56,156 nucleotides of DNA from Lachnospiraceae bacterium (lineage in GTDB: Bacteria > Bacillota > Clostridia > Lachnospirales > Lachnospiraceae), in assembly GCA_031272185.1 (NCBI GenBank), contig JAISUG010000003.1:1-56156 (forward strand), written 5' to 3'. This document shows positions 17,295 to 25,090 of the stretch, in pieces. Made by a program: the position numbers and the translations under genes. The notes under the pieces were generated by a model. That model made no database searches, was not told the origin of the DNA, and was given only the letters and a program-made list of their open reading frames with translations. How positions within the stretch are numbered: the first letter of the stretch is position 1; the number at the start of each line of letters is the position of its first letter.

Positions 17295-17482
17295 TTCCTG
17301 CACACCCCCTGTGTGTCGGGCGGTCGCCCGAGTTGGTCTATAAAACTGTGCTTGTTTATCAATGTTTGTGGCGCTGTGGAGCATGTTCCTGGCAATGGCG
17401 CCCCCCTCCTGTGGCCGAGTGGTTGATACCTCCACAAGACAATATAAAAATAACACATCTTGCCGCTTTGGGCAAGTTGTAA

Positions 17483-17511
17483 TTGACAAATCCTGCAAGT
17501 TGTGTTCTACT
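17483..17511 (+). promoter_or_regulatory. Predicted promoter of the iron/corrinoid ABC operon, with GCAAGTTG repeats
   Basis: TTGACA (17483-17488) is spaced 17 bp from TCTACT (17506-17511), with an extended TG at 17503-17504. GCAAGTTG occurs three times around it, at 17472, 17495 and 17525, in the same orientation, which looks like a repressor or activator site. Confidence 0.55.
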
Positions 17512-17565
17512 TAAGGTTGCCGGGGCAAGTTGACTAAGTCATTTCGTGTATCCCCTGAGGGGGTT

Positions 17566-17627
17566 TAGATAGACGGCCGGCGCCAAGCAGGCGATTTCTC
17601 CGGATCCGCCATTTTGGCGGTCATCTA
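17566..17627 (+). promoter_or_regulatory. Candidate structured leader RNA (three-way junction) of the ABC operon
   Basis: Drawn by eye. A closing stem TAGAT(A)GAC / GTCATCTA joins 17566-17574 to 17620-17627. One arm has CCGG plus CGCC-AAGCA-GGCG plus CCGG (17577-17603). The other is CCGCCA-TTT-TGGCGG (17606-17620). A small CCCC-TGA-GGGG hairpin precedes it at 17552-17562. It lies between the predicted transcript start and the Shine-Dalgarno at 17666. It matches no riboswitch consensus I know. Confidence 0.35.
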
Positions 17628-17681
17628 CTCACAGATAGAAATAGGATCGAATATCGTCCAGACTCGAGGAGGTATACCGCG

Positions 17682-19466
17682 GTGCAGGCAAGAAGGGCCA
17701 CCTTGTTGTTCGTTGTGTTGTTCGTTGTGTCGTTTGTTGTTGCGGCGTCTACCATGCTGGGTGGTTGCAGTGGGGGCGGGGGCGACCCGCAGACGGGGGC
17801 TTTCGCAGCGGGGGACACGCAATCGCCGGCTGCGCCGGATGCGGCTGAGCCGACGGGGGCTTTCGCGGTCGAGGGCACGCAATCGCCCGCTGCGCCGGAT
17901 GCGGCTGAACCGGCAGGGGATTTTGCGGTCGAGGGTGCACAAACGCCGGCTGCGCCGGATGCGGTTGAACCGACGGGGGCTTTCGCGGTCGAGGATGCAC
18001 AAACGCCGGCTGCACCCTTCCCGGTCGGTGATTATCATGTGGATGTGACGCTCTCCGGAGACATGGGCGCCATGGCGGTGGAAAGCCCGGCCAGGGTGGC
18101 GGTACGGGAATCCGATGGTGGCACCGTCACTGTGACCGCCACTGTGGTCTTTAAAGGCGCAGACCTGACCTACATGACCGTGGGCGGCGAGGAATATTTG
18201 CCCGCCGGCGACGGAGGAGATCCGGCGGCCGATGTCAGCGGCAGCGACGAAGGCGATGTCGGCGCAGGGATTGCCGGCAGCGACGAAAGCGATGGCGGCG
18301 TGGAGATGGCGGGCAGCGTCGAAAGTGACGTCGGCGCAGGGATTGCGGGCCTCGCCGCGGGCAGCGCCGCCTTTGAGATCCCTGTCACATTGGACACGGA
18401 CATCCCCGTCGCGCTCCGGGCCGCAGGGGTGGGGGCCGCGCCGGGGGACACCTGGTGTACCCTGCGTTTCCATAGGGAGGGCGCCTCGCTCGCCCTGGAC
18501 TATGCCACGGGGTTTGCGGTGGATTACAGCCTGGATGCCCCGCGCATCACATTTGCGGACGGGTCTGCGTTTGCGGTCACGCGGCACCCCCAAAAGGTTT
18601 ACCTGGCCGCCACCGGCGCGATGTGCGCATTTGACGTGCTGGGCGCCCTGCCCCTTATCGCTTTTTCCGGGACACAGGCGGAGGGCTGGTATATCGAAAA
18701 CGCGCGCTTGGCCATGGAGCGGGGGGACTTCGTCTATGCGGGGAAATACTCCGCGCCGGACTATGAGCTGCTGCTGGCCGCAGGATGCGACCTGGCCGTG
18801 GAGAGCAACATGATCAACCACGTCCCCGAGGTCAAGGAAAAACTGGAGAGCCTGGGCATCCCGGTCCTGGTGGATTCGTCGAGCTACGAGGCGCAACCCC
18901 TGGGGCGCGCGGAGTGGGTGAAGCTGTACGGCGTCCTCCTGGGCAAGGAAAAAGAGGCTATGGAGTGTTTCGACGCCCAGGCGGCGGCGTTTCGGGAGGT
19001 CGCCGGGAAAGAACCCACCGGCAAAACCGTGGCATTTTTCTATTTTAACCCATCCGGGCAGCCCGTGGTGCGCAAATCAGGCGACTATGTGGCGAAAATG
19101 ATCTCCATGGCGGGGGGCGAGTACGTGTTTGGCGACATGAGTGGCTGGGAGGGAGCCACCGGCATCGGGGCCATCGAGATGGAAACGTTCTACCATGCCG
19201 CCAAGGATGCCGACATCCTCATATACAACAGCACCATGGGGGAGGAGCTGGAAAGCCTGGAGGACCTGCTGGCATACAGCGCGCTGCTTGGGGATTTCAA
19301 GGCGGTGCAAAACGGCGGCGTGTGGCAGGTGAACAGGGATTTCTACCAGGAAACCACGAGTTTCGGGAAAATAATCACCGATTTTAGGAAGGTGTTTGAG
19401 GGCGGCGACACATGGAAAACAGAAGATTTCGACTTTTTGCGACCGCTGGGGCGTTCATCGCACTGA
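17682..19466 (+). CDS. ABC transporter substrate-binding lipoprotein (iron/corrinoid type) with repeats
   Basis: Binding protein of the importer encoded by the next two genes. GTG 17682 follows GAGGAGG at 17666-17672. A signal peptide leads to lipobox LGGC with the lipid cysteine at residue 29. Next come four 20-residue repeats (38-112), a beta-sandwich domain starting PVGDYHVDVTLSG, and a TroA-like binding domain from about residue 285 (PQKVYLAATGAMCAFDVLG). The beta domain is interrupted by about 50 Gly/Asp/Ser/Ala residues (177-230) after GGEEYLPAG. In related proteins that domain accompanies iron, haem or corrinoid uptake; the ligand here is not determined. Its last 55 bases overlap the permease gene. 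Confidence 0.85.
   Translation: MQARRATLLFVVLFVVSFVVAASTMLGGCSGGGGDPQTGAFAAGDTQSPAAPDAAEPTGAFAVEGTQSPAAPDAAEPAGDFAVEGAQTPAAPDAVEPTGAFAVEDAQTPAAPFPVGDYHVDVTLSGDMGAMAVESPARVAVRESDGGTVTVTATVVFKGADLTYMTVGGEEYLPAGDGGDPAADVSGSDEGDVGAGIAGSDESDGGVEMAGSVESDVGAGIAGLAAGSAAFEIPVTLDTDIPVALRAAGVGAAPGDTWCTLRFHREGASLALDYATGFAVDYSLDAPRITFADGSAFAVTRHPQKVYLAATGAMCAFDVLGALPLIAFSGTQAEGWYIENARLAMERGDFVYAGKYSAPDYELLLAAGCDLAVESNMINHVPEVKEKLESLGIPVLVDSSSYEAQPLGRAEWVKLYGVLLGKEKEAMECFDAQAAAFREVAGKEPTGKTVAFFYFNPSGQPVVRKSGDYVAKMISMAGGEYVFGDMSGWEGATGIGAIEMETFYHAAKDADILIYNSTMGEELESLEDLLAYSALLGDFKAVQNGGVWQVNRDFYQETTSFGKIITDFRKVFEGGDTWKTEDFDFLRPLGRSSH
17793..18017 (+). repeat. 60-bp x ~3.8 in-frame minisatellite behind the lipobox
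   Basis: Units of 20 codons (TGAFAVEGTQSPAAPDAAEP type) start at 17793, 17853, 17913 and 17973; the last is incomplete. They form a flexible tether between the lipid anchor and the first folded domain. Confidence 0.92.
18209..18371 (+). repeat. Gly/Ser/Asp-coding degenerate repeats inside the beta domain of the binding protein
   Basis: Imperfect units coding GSDEGDVGAGIA, GSDESDGGVEMA and GSVESDVGAGIA are stacked head to tail (about 36 bp each). They interrupt a domain that is continuous in relatives. Confidence 0.8.
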
Positions 19467-20377
19467 CGGTGGCCCTGGCGTGGCTGAACGTCGCCCTGGG
19501 CAGCGTGCGGGCCGCGGATGCGGACATCATCTTCAAGATCCGCCTGCCCAGGCTGCTGGCGAGCGCCATCCTCGGGGGTGCGCTGGCGCTGTCCGGGTTC
19601 TTGCTCCAGTCGTTCCTGGGCAACCCCATCGCAGGGCCTTTCGTCCTGGGCATCTCCCACGGCTCGAAACTGGCTGTGGCTTTCGTCATGATCTGCGTCC
19701 TGAGGCAGGGGGCCGCCATGTCCTCCCAGGCGATGGTGGGGGCGGCCTTCCTGGGGGCGATGGCCGTCACCGGCATGATACTCCTCTTTTCCAGGGGGGC
19801 GCCCCACCCGGGGGCGCTCATCGTCTGCGGCGTGATGGTGGGGTACCTCTGCTCTGCGGCGACGGATTTCCTGACAGCATTTGCGGACGAGGCGGGCATC
19901 GTGAACCTGCACAACTGGTCCAGGGGGAGCTTTTCGGGCACGTCCTGGGACAATGTGTGGCAGATGGCGGCGCTGACGGCGGGCGCATCCATATGTGCGT
20001 TCATGCTCTCGAAACCGCTGGCCGCATACCAGATGGGGGAACAGTACGCAAAGAGCGTGGGCGTGGACGTGCTGAGGCTGCGTGTCTGCATCGTCGCATT
20101 GTCCAGCCTGCTGTGCGCCACGGTCACGGCATACGCGGGCCCGATATCTTTCGTGGGCATCGCCGCGCCGCATATCGTGAAGTCATTGCTGAAAAACGCG
20201 AAGCCCATCCTGGTGATCCCCTTTTGCTTCTGGTGCGGCATGATATTCTGCATGGGGTGCGACCTGATCGCGCGGACCGCATTCGCCCCCACAGAACTCT
20301 ACGCAAGCTCGGTGACAGCCATCGTGGGGGCGCCCGTGGTCATCAAGATCATGCTGGAAAGAAAAGGGCGAAGGTAG
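19412..20377 (+). CDS. FecCD-family ABC transporter permease
   Basis: Membrane subunit of a BtuC/FecCD-type importer for iron complexes, haem or cobalamin. About nine or ten hydrophobic segments are visible. Family motifs include RLPRLLASAILGGALALSG, LGNPIAGPFVLGISHG and GPISFVGIAAPHIVKSLL. The ATG at 19412 lies 55 bases inside the binding-protein gene, with GAGGG upstream. An overlap this long points to coupling or to late drift of the upstream stop. At 321 residues the length is normal and there is no insert. Confidence 0.92.
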   Translation: MENRRFRLFATAGAFIALTVALAWLNVALGSVRAADADIIFKIRLPRLLASAILGGALALSGFLLQSFLGNPIAGPFVLGISHGSKLAVAFVMICVLRQGAAMSSQAMVGAAFLGAMAVTGMILLFSRGAPHPGALIVCGVMVGYLCSAATDFLTAFADEAGIVNLHNWSRGSFSGTSWDNVWQMAALTAGASICAFMLSKPLAAYQMGEQYAKSVGVDVLRLRVCIVALSSLLCATVTAYAGPISFVGIAAPHIVKSLLKNAKPILVIPFCFWCGMIFCMGCDLIARTAFAPTELYASSVTAIVGAPVVIKIMLERKGRR

Positions 20378-20398
20378 CGGCGCCGGGATAGCCGGGAA

Positions 20399-20454
20399 GC
20401 GCTGCGAAAGCGGCGGATGGCCGGGGGCGCTGTGAAAGCGGCGGATGGCCTGGG
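20399..20454 (+). repeat. 28-bp x 2 direct repeat after the permease gene
   Basis: Copies at 20399 and 20427 share GAAAGCGGCGGATGGCC. They lie in the 138-bp spacer between permease and ATPase genes, which holds nothing else. Confidence 0.8.
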
Positions 20455-20515
20455 CCGTATATGCCCGTAAAGTGCGGGGACATACAGGGGTGGGCATGGA
20501 AAGGCGGGGGCGCAC

Positions 20516-21508
20516 ATGAGGTTTCGTGTGGACAAACTCACGGTGGGTTATGACGGCGCACCGTTGATCCGTGACATATCCGTCACATTGGAAGAAGGGC
20601 AGATCCTCACGCTGGTGGGGCCCAACGGTTCGGGCAAGTCCACCATACTAAAGAGCATCGCGGGGCAGCTGGAACCACTGGGCGGGGCGGTGTTCATCGG
20701 CGGGGAGGAGGTCGGCGCCATGGGCCCCGGGGAGCTGGCCCGGAAGATGGCGGTGATGTTCACTGACAGGCGCCAGGTTGAACTGGTGGATTGTTTTGAC
20801 GTGGTTTCCATGGGGAGGCACCCCTATACCGGGGCGCTGGGCATCCTGGGGGACCATGACCGGGCTATGGTCCGGGAGACCATGGAGATGTGCAGCGTCT
20901 GGGACCTGGCGGGGCGGGATTTCGCCAAGATAAGCGACGGGCAGCGCCAAAGGGTGCTCCTGGCCAGGGCGCTGTGCCAGGAACCCCGTGTCATCATACT
21001 GGACGAACCCACCAGTTTCCTGGATGCCAGGTATGTCCATGCATTGCTGGACACATTGAAAAAACTCGCGCGGCAAAGGTGCGTCTGTGTCATTTTGTCC
21101 CTCCAGCAGATCGAGCCCGCGAGGAAAATCTCGGATTTGGTCATGTGCGTGAAAGGTTCATGCGTGTTCGGCCTGGGAAAGCCCCAGGAGGTGCTGACAA
21201 AAGAGAACATATGCCGGCTGTACGACATGGATGAAGGGGGCTATGGGTTCATGTTCGGCCGCGGGGGCAGCAAGTCGTTTTTTTCCAACAAGGAATGCCA
21301 ATACTTCCCCTGCCACAAGGCGCCACGGGAAGAGGATTTCAACTGCCTGTTCTGTTTTTGCCCGCTGTACCACCTGGGCGCAACCTGCGGGGGCGATTTC
21401 ACATATTTGGGAAACGGGGTGAAAAACTGCGAGGGCTGCGCCTTCCCCCACCATCGCGGGAACTATGAGGCGGTGCTGGGGCGGTTGGGGGATGGGGCAG
21501 AGGCGTAG
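20516..21508 (+). CDS. Iron/corrinoid ABC transporter ATPase fused to a cysteine-rich small domain
   Basis: Walker A GPNGSGKST (about residues 36-44), signature ISDGQRQRVLLARAL, Walker B VIILDEP and a D-loop are present. The switch region reads ILSLQQIEPA where relatives have a histidine (SLHEID or VLHDLN), so the H-loop His is Gln. After about residue 245 a separate cysteine-rich domain follows: ECQYFPCHK, FNCLFCFCPLY, TCGGDF and CEGCAFPHH, matching the cysteine-rich small domain (zf-like) found near corrinoid and metal genes. Total 330 residues. ATG 20516 has GGCGGGGG upstream. The fusion suggests metal- or corrinoid-linked transport. Confidence 0.88.
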   Translation: MRFRVDKLTVGYDGAPLIRDISVTLEEGQILTLVGPNGSGKSTILKSIAGQLEPLGGAVFIGGEEVGAMGPGELARKMAVMFTDRRQVELVDCFDVVSMGRHPYTGALGILGDHDRAMVRETMEMCSVWDLAGRDFAKISDGQRQRVLLARALCQEPRVIILDEPTSFLDARYVHALLDTLKKLARQRCVCVILSLQQIEPARKISDLVMCVKGSCVFGLGKPQEVLTKENICRLYDMDEGGYGFMFGRGGSKSFFSNKECQYFPCHKAPREEDFNCLFCFCPLYHLGATCGGDFTYLGNGVKNCEGCAFPHHRGNYEAVLGRLGDGAEA

Positions 21509-21558
21509 TGGTTGTGGGATGGGGCAGGGGTGAAGCTGTTGCGGGATGGGGCGTTGCC
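21482..21558 (+). repeat. 27-bp x 3 repeat running across the ATPase stop codon
   Basis: GATGGGG recurs at 21491, 21518 and 21545 within similar 27-bp units. The first unit is coding and contains the approach to the TAG at 21506-21508; the next two are non-coding. Further G-rich degenerate sequence continues to about 21620. Confidence 0.78.
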
Positions 21559-21738
21559 GGGGATGCATGAAAAAGTGACGGGGGAGTTGCGGGGGGCCTC
21601 GGGGGGCCTCGGGGTTGTCGGGGCCTTGACGGTGGGCAAAGCCCCGGCGGCTTTGGGCATTGTGCATAAGATTCCAACGTTTTGATTTGTGTTTCAATAA
21701 TTTGGCACAATTTAAATATAGATTTTTTATCAACTGTG

Positions 21739-21763
21739 TGGTATGATTGCTTTCAAATTGAAA
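21739..21763 (+). promoter_or_regulatory. Predicted extended -10 promoter and palindrome ahead of the hydrogenase operon
   Basis: TGGTATGAT at 21739-21747 is an extended -10 element; no good -35 is present. The perfect palindrome TTTCAA-A-TTGAAA (21751-21763) covers the expected transcript start and could be an operator. The surrounding 21660-21775 is AT-rich in an otherwise GC-rich region. Confidence 0.45.
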
Positions 21764-21801
21764 CGAGAGATTCATGACGTATTGGCTAGAGGAGGTAGAG
21801 G

Positions 21802-22296
21802 ATGGCTCTGGTGAAAGAGGGGGTTCCTTTTCGCGGTACGAAGGAACAAGAACTGGCCTTGAAAAAGGTCATAAGCGAACTAAAAGACACGAAAGGCGCC
21901 ATGATGCCCATATTGCAGCAGGCGCAGGACATCTATGGTTATCTGCCCATCGAGGTGCAGACCATGATTTCCGACGAAACCGGCGTGCCGCTGGAAAAGA
22001 TCTATGGGATCGCCACGTTTTACTCCCAGTTTGCGCTCCAGCCCAAGGGCGAGAACCGTATCTCGGTGTGCCTGGGCACGGCTTGCTACGTGAAAGGGGC
22101 GGGGGAGATTTTCAACAAGCTCCAGGACATGCTGGGCATACAGAACGGGCAGTGCACCCCGGACGGGAAGTTTTCGCTGGATTCCTGTCGCTGCGTGGGG
22201 GCATGCGGGCTGGCGCCTGTCATGATGATCAATGAAGAGGTGTACGGGCGGCTCACCACCGACCAGCTGCCTGGTATACTGGCCAAATATAAATGA
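21802..22296 (+). CDS. hydC: NADH-dependent [FeFe] hydrogenase, NuoE-like subunit
   Basis: Thioredoxin-fold [2Fe-2S] subunit (164 residues) of an electron-bifurcating hydrogenase. The cluster cysteines appear in CLGTACYVKGA and in DSCRCVGACGLAP. IYGIATFYSQFAL is the family core. ATG 21802 has GGAGG at 21791-21795. It opens an operon with an ATPase, a ferredoxin-like protein, the NuoF-like and the catalytic subunit. Confidence 0.93.
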   Translation: MALVKEGVPFRGTKEQELALKKVISELKDTKGAMMPILQQAQDIYGYLPIEVQTMISDETGVPLEKIYGIATFYSQFALQPKGENRISVCLGTACYVKGAGEIFNKLQDMLGIQNGQCTPDGKFSLDSCRCVGACGLAPVMMINEEVYGRLTTDQLPGILAKYK

Positions 22297-22311
22297 TTTG
22301 GGGTATGCACC

Positions 22312-22881
22312 ATGATGACCGAGATATCCCTACATGTCCTCGACATAGTGGAAAATTCCACCAAGGCGGGGGCGAAGCTGGTGAGGATCGGCGTGGCGGT
22401 GGACCATACGGCTGACTCGCTCACCGTGACCGTGGACGACGACGGGGCGGGGATGGACGAAGCCCAGGTTGCGAGGGTGACTGACCCGTTCTATACCAGC
22501 AGGACCACACGGAAAGTGGGGCTGGGCGTGCCGTTTTTCAAGTATGCGGCCGAAATCACGGGGGGGACGTTTTGCATCACGTCCCAGAAGGGCGTGGGCA
22601 CCAAGGTGGAGGCGCGGTTCGTGCTTTCTTCCATCGACTGCATCCCATTGGGCGATATAGGGGCCACCATATTCACGTTGGTCATCTGCCACCAGGACAC
22701 GGATTTCGTGTATACCTATGGCTGCAGGGGCGCGGAGGGCATGAAGGCGTTCACCCTGGACACCAGGGAGCTTAGGGAGATCCTGGGCGGCGTGCCGTTC
22801 GACGAACCCGACGTGTCGGCGTATATCAAGGATTATCTGCGGGAAAACAAAGAAGAGGTTGATGGGCAAGGGCCCATATGA
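22312..22881 (+). CDS. Histidine-kinase-like ATPase without kinase core
   Basis: GHKL ATPase domain at the N-terminus: LDIVENSTKAGAK (N box), VDDDGAGMDEAQVARVTDPF (G1) and TRKVGLGVPFFKYAAEITGG (G2). There is no HisKA or sensor domain. About 80 further residues of unknown fold follow, with VICHQDTDFVYTYGC. ATG 22312 or 22315. Its last codon overlaps a possible start of the next gene. The gene is regularly found inside clostridial hydrogenase operons as I recall; its function is not established. Confidence 0.85.
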   Translation: MMTEISLHVLDIVENSTKAGAKLVRIGVAVDHTADSLTVTVDDDGAGMDEAQVARVTDPFYTSRTTRKVGLGVPFFKYAAEITGGTFCITSQKGVGTKVEARFVLSSIDCIPLGDIGATIFTLVICHQDTDFVYTYGCRGAEGMKAFTLDTRELREILGGVPFDEPDVSAYIKDYLRENKEEVDGQGPI

Positions 22882-22889
22882 GGAGGACT

Positions 22890-23264
22890 ATGAAGACACT
22901 GGAAGAATTGAGGGCCATCCGGGACAGGATGCAGGGGCAAGTGGGGCTGCGCAGCGAAGACGACACCCACACCAGGGTGGTGGTAGGCATGGCGACCTGC
23001 GGGATCGCCAGCGGCGCCAGGCCCGTGCTGACCACGCTTAGTGACTTGGTGCAGCAAAAGCACCTCACCGACAAGATCACCGTCACCCAGACGGGGTGCA
23101 TAGGGCTTTGCCAGTACGAACCCATCGTGGAAGTGATGGAGCCGGGAAAGCCGAAGGTGACCTACATCAAGATGAACGCCGAAAAGGCGGCGGAGATCCT
23201 GGAACGCCACCTCATCGGCGGCCATCCTGTGGAAAAATACACGCTGGCTTCAGCAAATCTGTGA
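22890..23264 (+). CDS. (2Fe-2S) ferredoxin-like, thioredoxin-fold protein
   Basis: Small thioredoxin-like Fe-S protein (124 residues) with GMATCGIASGARPVL and TGCIGLCQYEP, which supply the four cluster cysteines. It probably passes electrons to, or assembles with, the NuoF-like subunit. ATG 22890 is preceded by AGGAGGA. An in-frame ATG at 22878 overlaps the upstream stop but lacks a ribosome site and matches relatives less well. Confidence 0.9.
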   Translation: MKTLEELRAIRDRMQGQVGLRSEDDTHTRVVVGMATCGIASGARPVLTTLSDLVQQKHLTDKITVTQTGCIGLCQYEPIVEVMEPGKPKVTYIKMNAEKAAEILERHLIGGHPVEKYTLASANL

Positions 23265-23282
23265 TAAAGGAGGAAACAAATC

Positions 23283-25073
23283 ATGTATCGTTCACATGTT
23301 CTGGTTTGCGGCGGGACAGGGTGTACTTCTTCCGGTAGCCAGCGTTTGCTGGAAGTCCTTAAGGAAGAGCTACAGAAACAGGGGCTGGACAAGGAGGTTT
23401 CCGTGGTGCAGACGGGCTGCCACGGCCTGTGCGCCATGGGCCCCATCATGGTGGTATACCCCGACGCCAGTTTTTATTGCCTGGTGAAGGAAGAATACAT
23501 CCCCGAGATAGTGTCCGAACACCTGCTCAAGGGCCGCCCGGTGGAGAAATACCTCTACAAAGAGGCTGAGGGCAAAGGCGAAGACATCAAGGCCCTGGCG
23601 GACACGGACTTTTTCCGTAAACAAAAGCGTATCGCGCTGCGCAACTGCGGCGTGATCAACCCGGAGGTCATAGATGAGTACATCGGCACGGGCGGGTACC
23701 AGGCCCTGGGCAAGGTGCTCACCGAGATGACGCCGGATGAAGTGATCCAGGTGGTCCTGGACTCCGGGCTGCGCGGTCGTGGCGGCGCAGGGTTCCCCAC
23801 CGGCCTCAAGTGGAAGCTGGCCAAGGCCAACGCCGCAGACCAGAAATACGTCTGCTGCAACGCCGACGAGGGCGACCCCGGCGCATTCATGGACCGTTCT
23901 GTGCTGGAGGGCGACCCCCATGCGGTGCTGGAGGCCATGGCCATCGCCGGTTACGCCATCGGCGCGTCCCAGGGGTTCATCTATGTGCGCGCGGAGTACC
24001 CCATCGCAGTGCAGCGTCTGAAGATCGCCATCGCCCAGGCCAGGGAGTACGACCTCCTGGGCAAGAACATCTTCGGTTCGGGTTTTGATTTCGACATCGA
24101 CCTGCGCCTGGGCGCGGGCGCGTTCGTGTGCGGCGAGGAGACCGCCCTCATGGTGTCCATCGAGGGCAACCGGGGCGAGCCCAGGGTCCGCCCGCCGTTC
24201 CCGGCCCTCAAAGGCCTCTTCGGCAAGCCCACCATACTGAACAACGTGGAAACATATGCCAATATCGCCCAGATCATCGTAAACGGCGCGGAGTGGTTCG
24301 CTTCCATGGGCACCGAAAAGTCCAAGGGCACCAAGGTCTTCGCGCTGGGCGGCAAGATCAACAACACCGGCCTGGTGGAGATCCCCATGGGCACCACCCT
24401 CCGGGAGATCATCGAGGAGATCGGCGGCGGCATCCCCAATGGCAAGAAATTCAAGGCCGCCCAGACCGGCGGGCCCTCCGGCGGGTGTATCCCCGCCGAG
24501 CATTTCGACATAGAGATCGACTACGACAACCTGCTCTCCATCGGCGCCATGATGGGCTCCGGCGGCCTCATCGTCCTGGACGAGGACGCCTGCATGGTGG
24601 ACATCGCCAAGTTCTTCCTGGAGTTCACCGTGGAGGAGTCCTGCGGCAAATGTACCCCCTGCCGTGTGGGCACCAAGCGCATGTGGGAGATCCTGGACCG
24701 GATCACCAAGGGCCAGGGCAAGCTGGAAGACCTGGACAAGCTGGAAGAGCTGGCCAACTACATCAAGCAGAATTCCCTGTGCGGCCTGGGCCAGACGGCG
24801 CCCAACCCGGTGCTGTCCACCATGCGGTACTTCCGGGACGAGTACGAGGCGCACATCACGGAGAAGCGCTGCCCCTCGGGCGTGTGCAAGGCCCTGCTGT
24901 CGTACACCATAGACCCCGCAAAGTGCACGGGGTGCACCGCCTGCTCGCGCAAGTGCCCGGTGGGCGCCATCTCGGGCACGCTGAAAAACCCGCACGAGAT
25001 CGACCAGACCAAATGCATCAAGTGCGGCGTGTGCATGGAAACCTGCAAATTCGGGGCGATCTCTAAACACTGA
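23283..25073 (+). CDS. hydB: NADH-dependent [FeFe] hydrogenase, NuoF-like flavoprotein subunit
   Basis: NADH-oxidising subunit that couples NADH and ferredoxin to hydrogen formation. Domains: [2Fe-2S] thioredoxin-like (residues 1-110, CGGTGCTSSG and TGCHGLC), FMN/NADH domain with RGRGGAGFPTGLKWKLAK and CNADEGDPGAFMDR, SLBB region, the 4Fe-4S site SCGKCTPCRVG, and two C-terminal 4Fe-4S motifs (CTGCTACSRKCPVGAI and CIKCGVCMETC). At 596 residues the length is normal. ATG 23283 follows AAAGGAGG. The stop overlaps the Shine-Dalgarno region of hydA. Confidence 0.96.
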   Translation: MYRSHVLVCGGTGCTSSGSQRLLEVLKEELQKQGLDKEVSVVQTGCHGLCAMGPIMVVYPDASFYCLVKEEYIPEIVSEHLLKGRPVEKYLYKEAEGKGEDIKALADTDFFRKQKRIALRNCGVINPEVIDEYIGTGGYQALGKVLTEMTPDEVIQVVLDSGLRGRGGAGFPTGLKWKLAKANAADQKYVCCNADEGDPGAFMDRSVLEGDPHAVLEAMAIAGYAIGASQGFIYVRAEYPIAVQRLKIAIAQAREYDLLGKNIFGSGFDFDIDLRLGAGAFVCGEETALMVSIEGNRGEPRVRPPFPALKGLFGKPTILNNVETYANIAQIIVNGAEWFASMGTEKSKGTKVFALGGKINNTGLVEIPMGTTLREIIEEIGGGIPNGKKFKAAQTGGPSGGCIPAEHFDIEIDYDNLLSIGAMMGSGGLIVLDEDACMVDIAKFFLEFTVEESCGKCTPCRVGTKRMWEILDRITKGQGKLEDLDKLEELANYIKQNSLCGLGQTAPNPVLSTMRYFRDEYEAHITEKRCPSGVCKALLSYTIDPAKCTGCTACSRKCPVGAISGTLKNPHEIDQTKCIKCGVCMETCKFGAISKH

Positions 25074-25090
25074 TGGAGGGTGCAAATATC

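Noticed and set aside
21687-21710. Rex-type redox operator ahead of the hydrogenase operon
   Set aside because: TTGTG and CACAA arms are present but 14 bases apart, too far for the Rex consensus.
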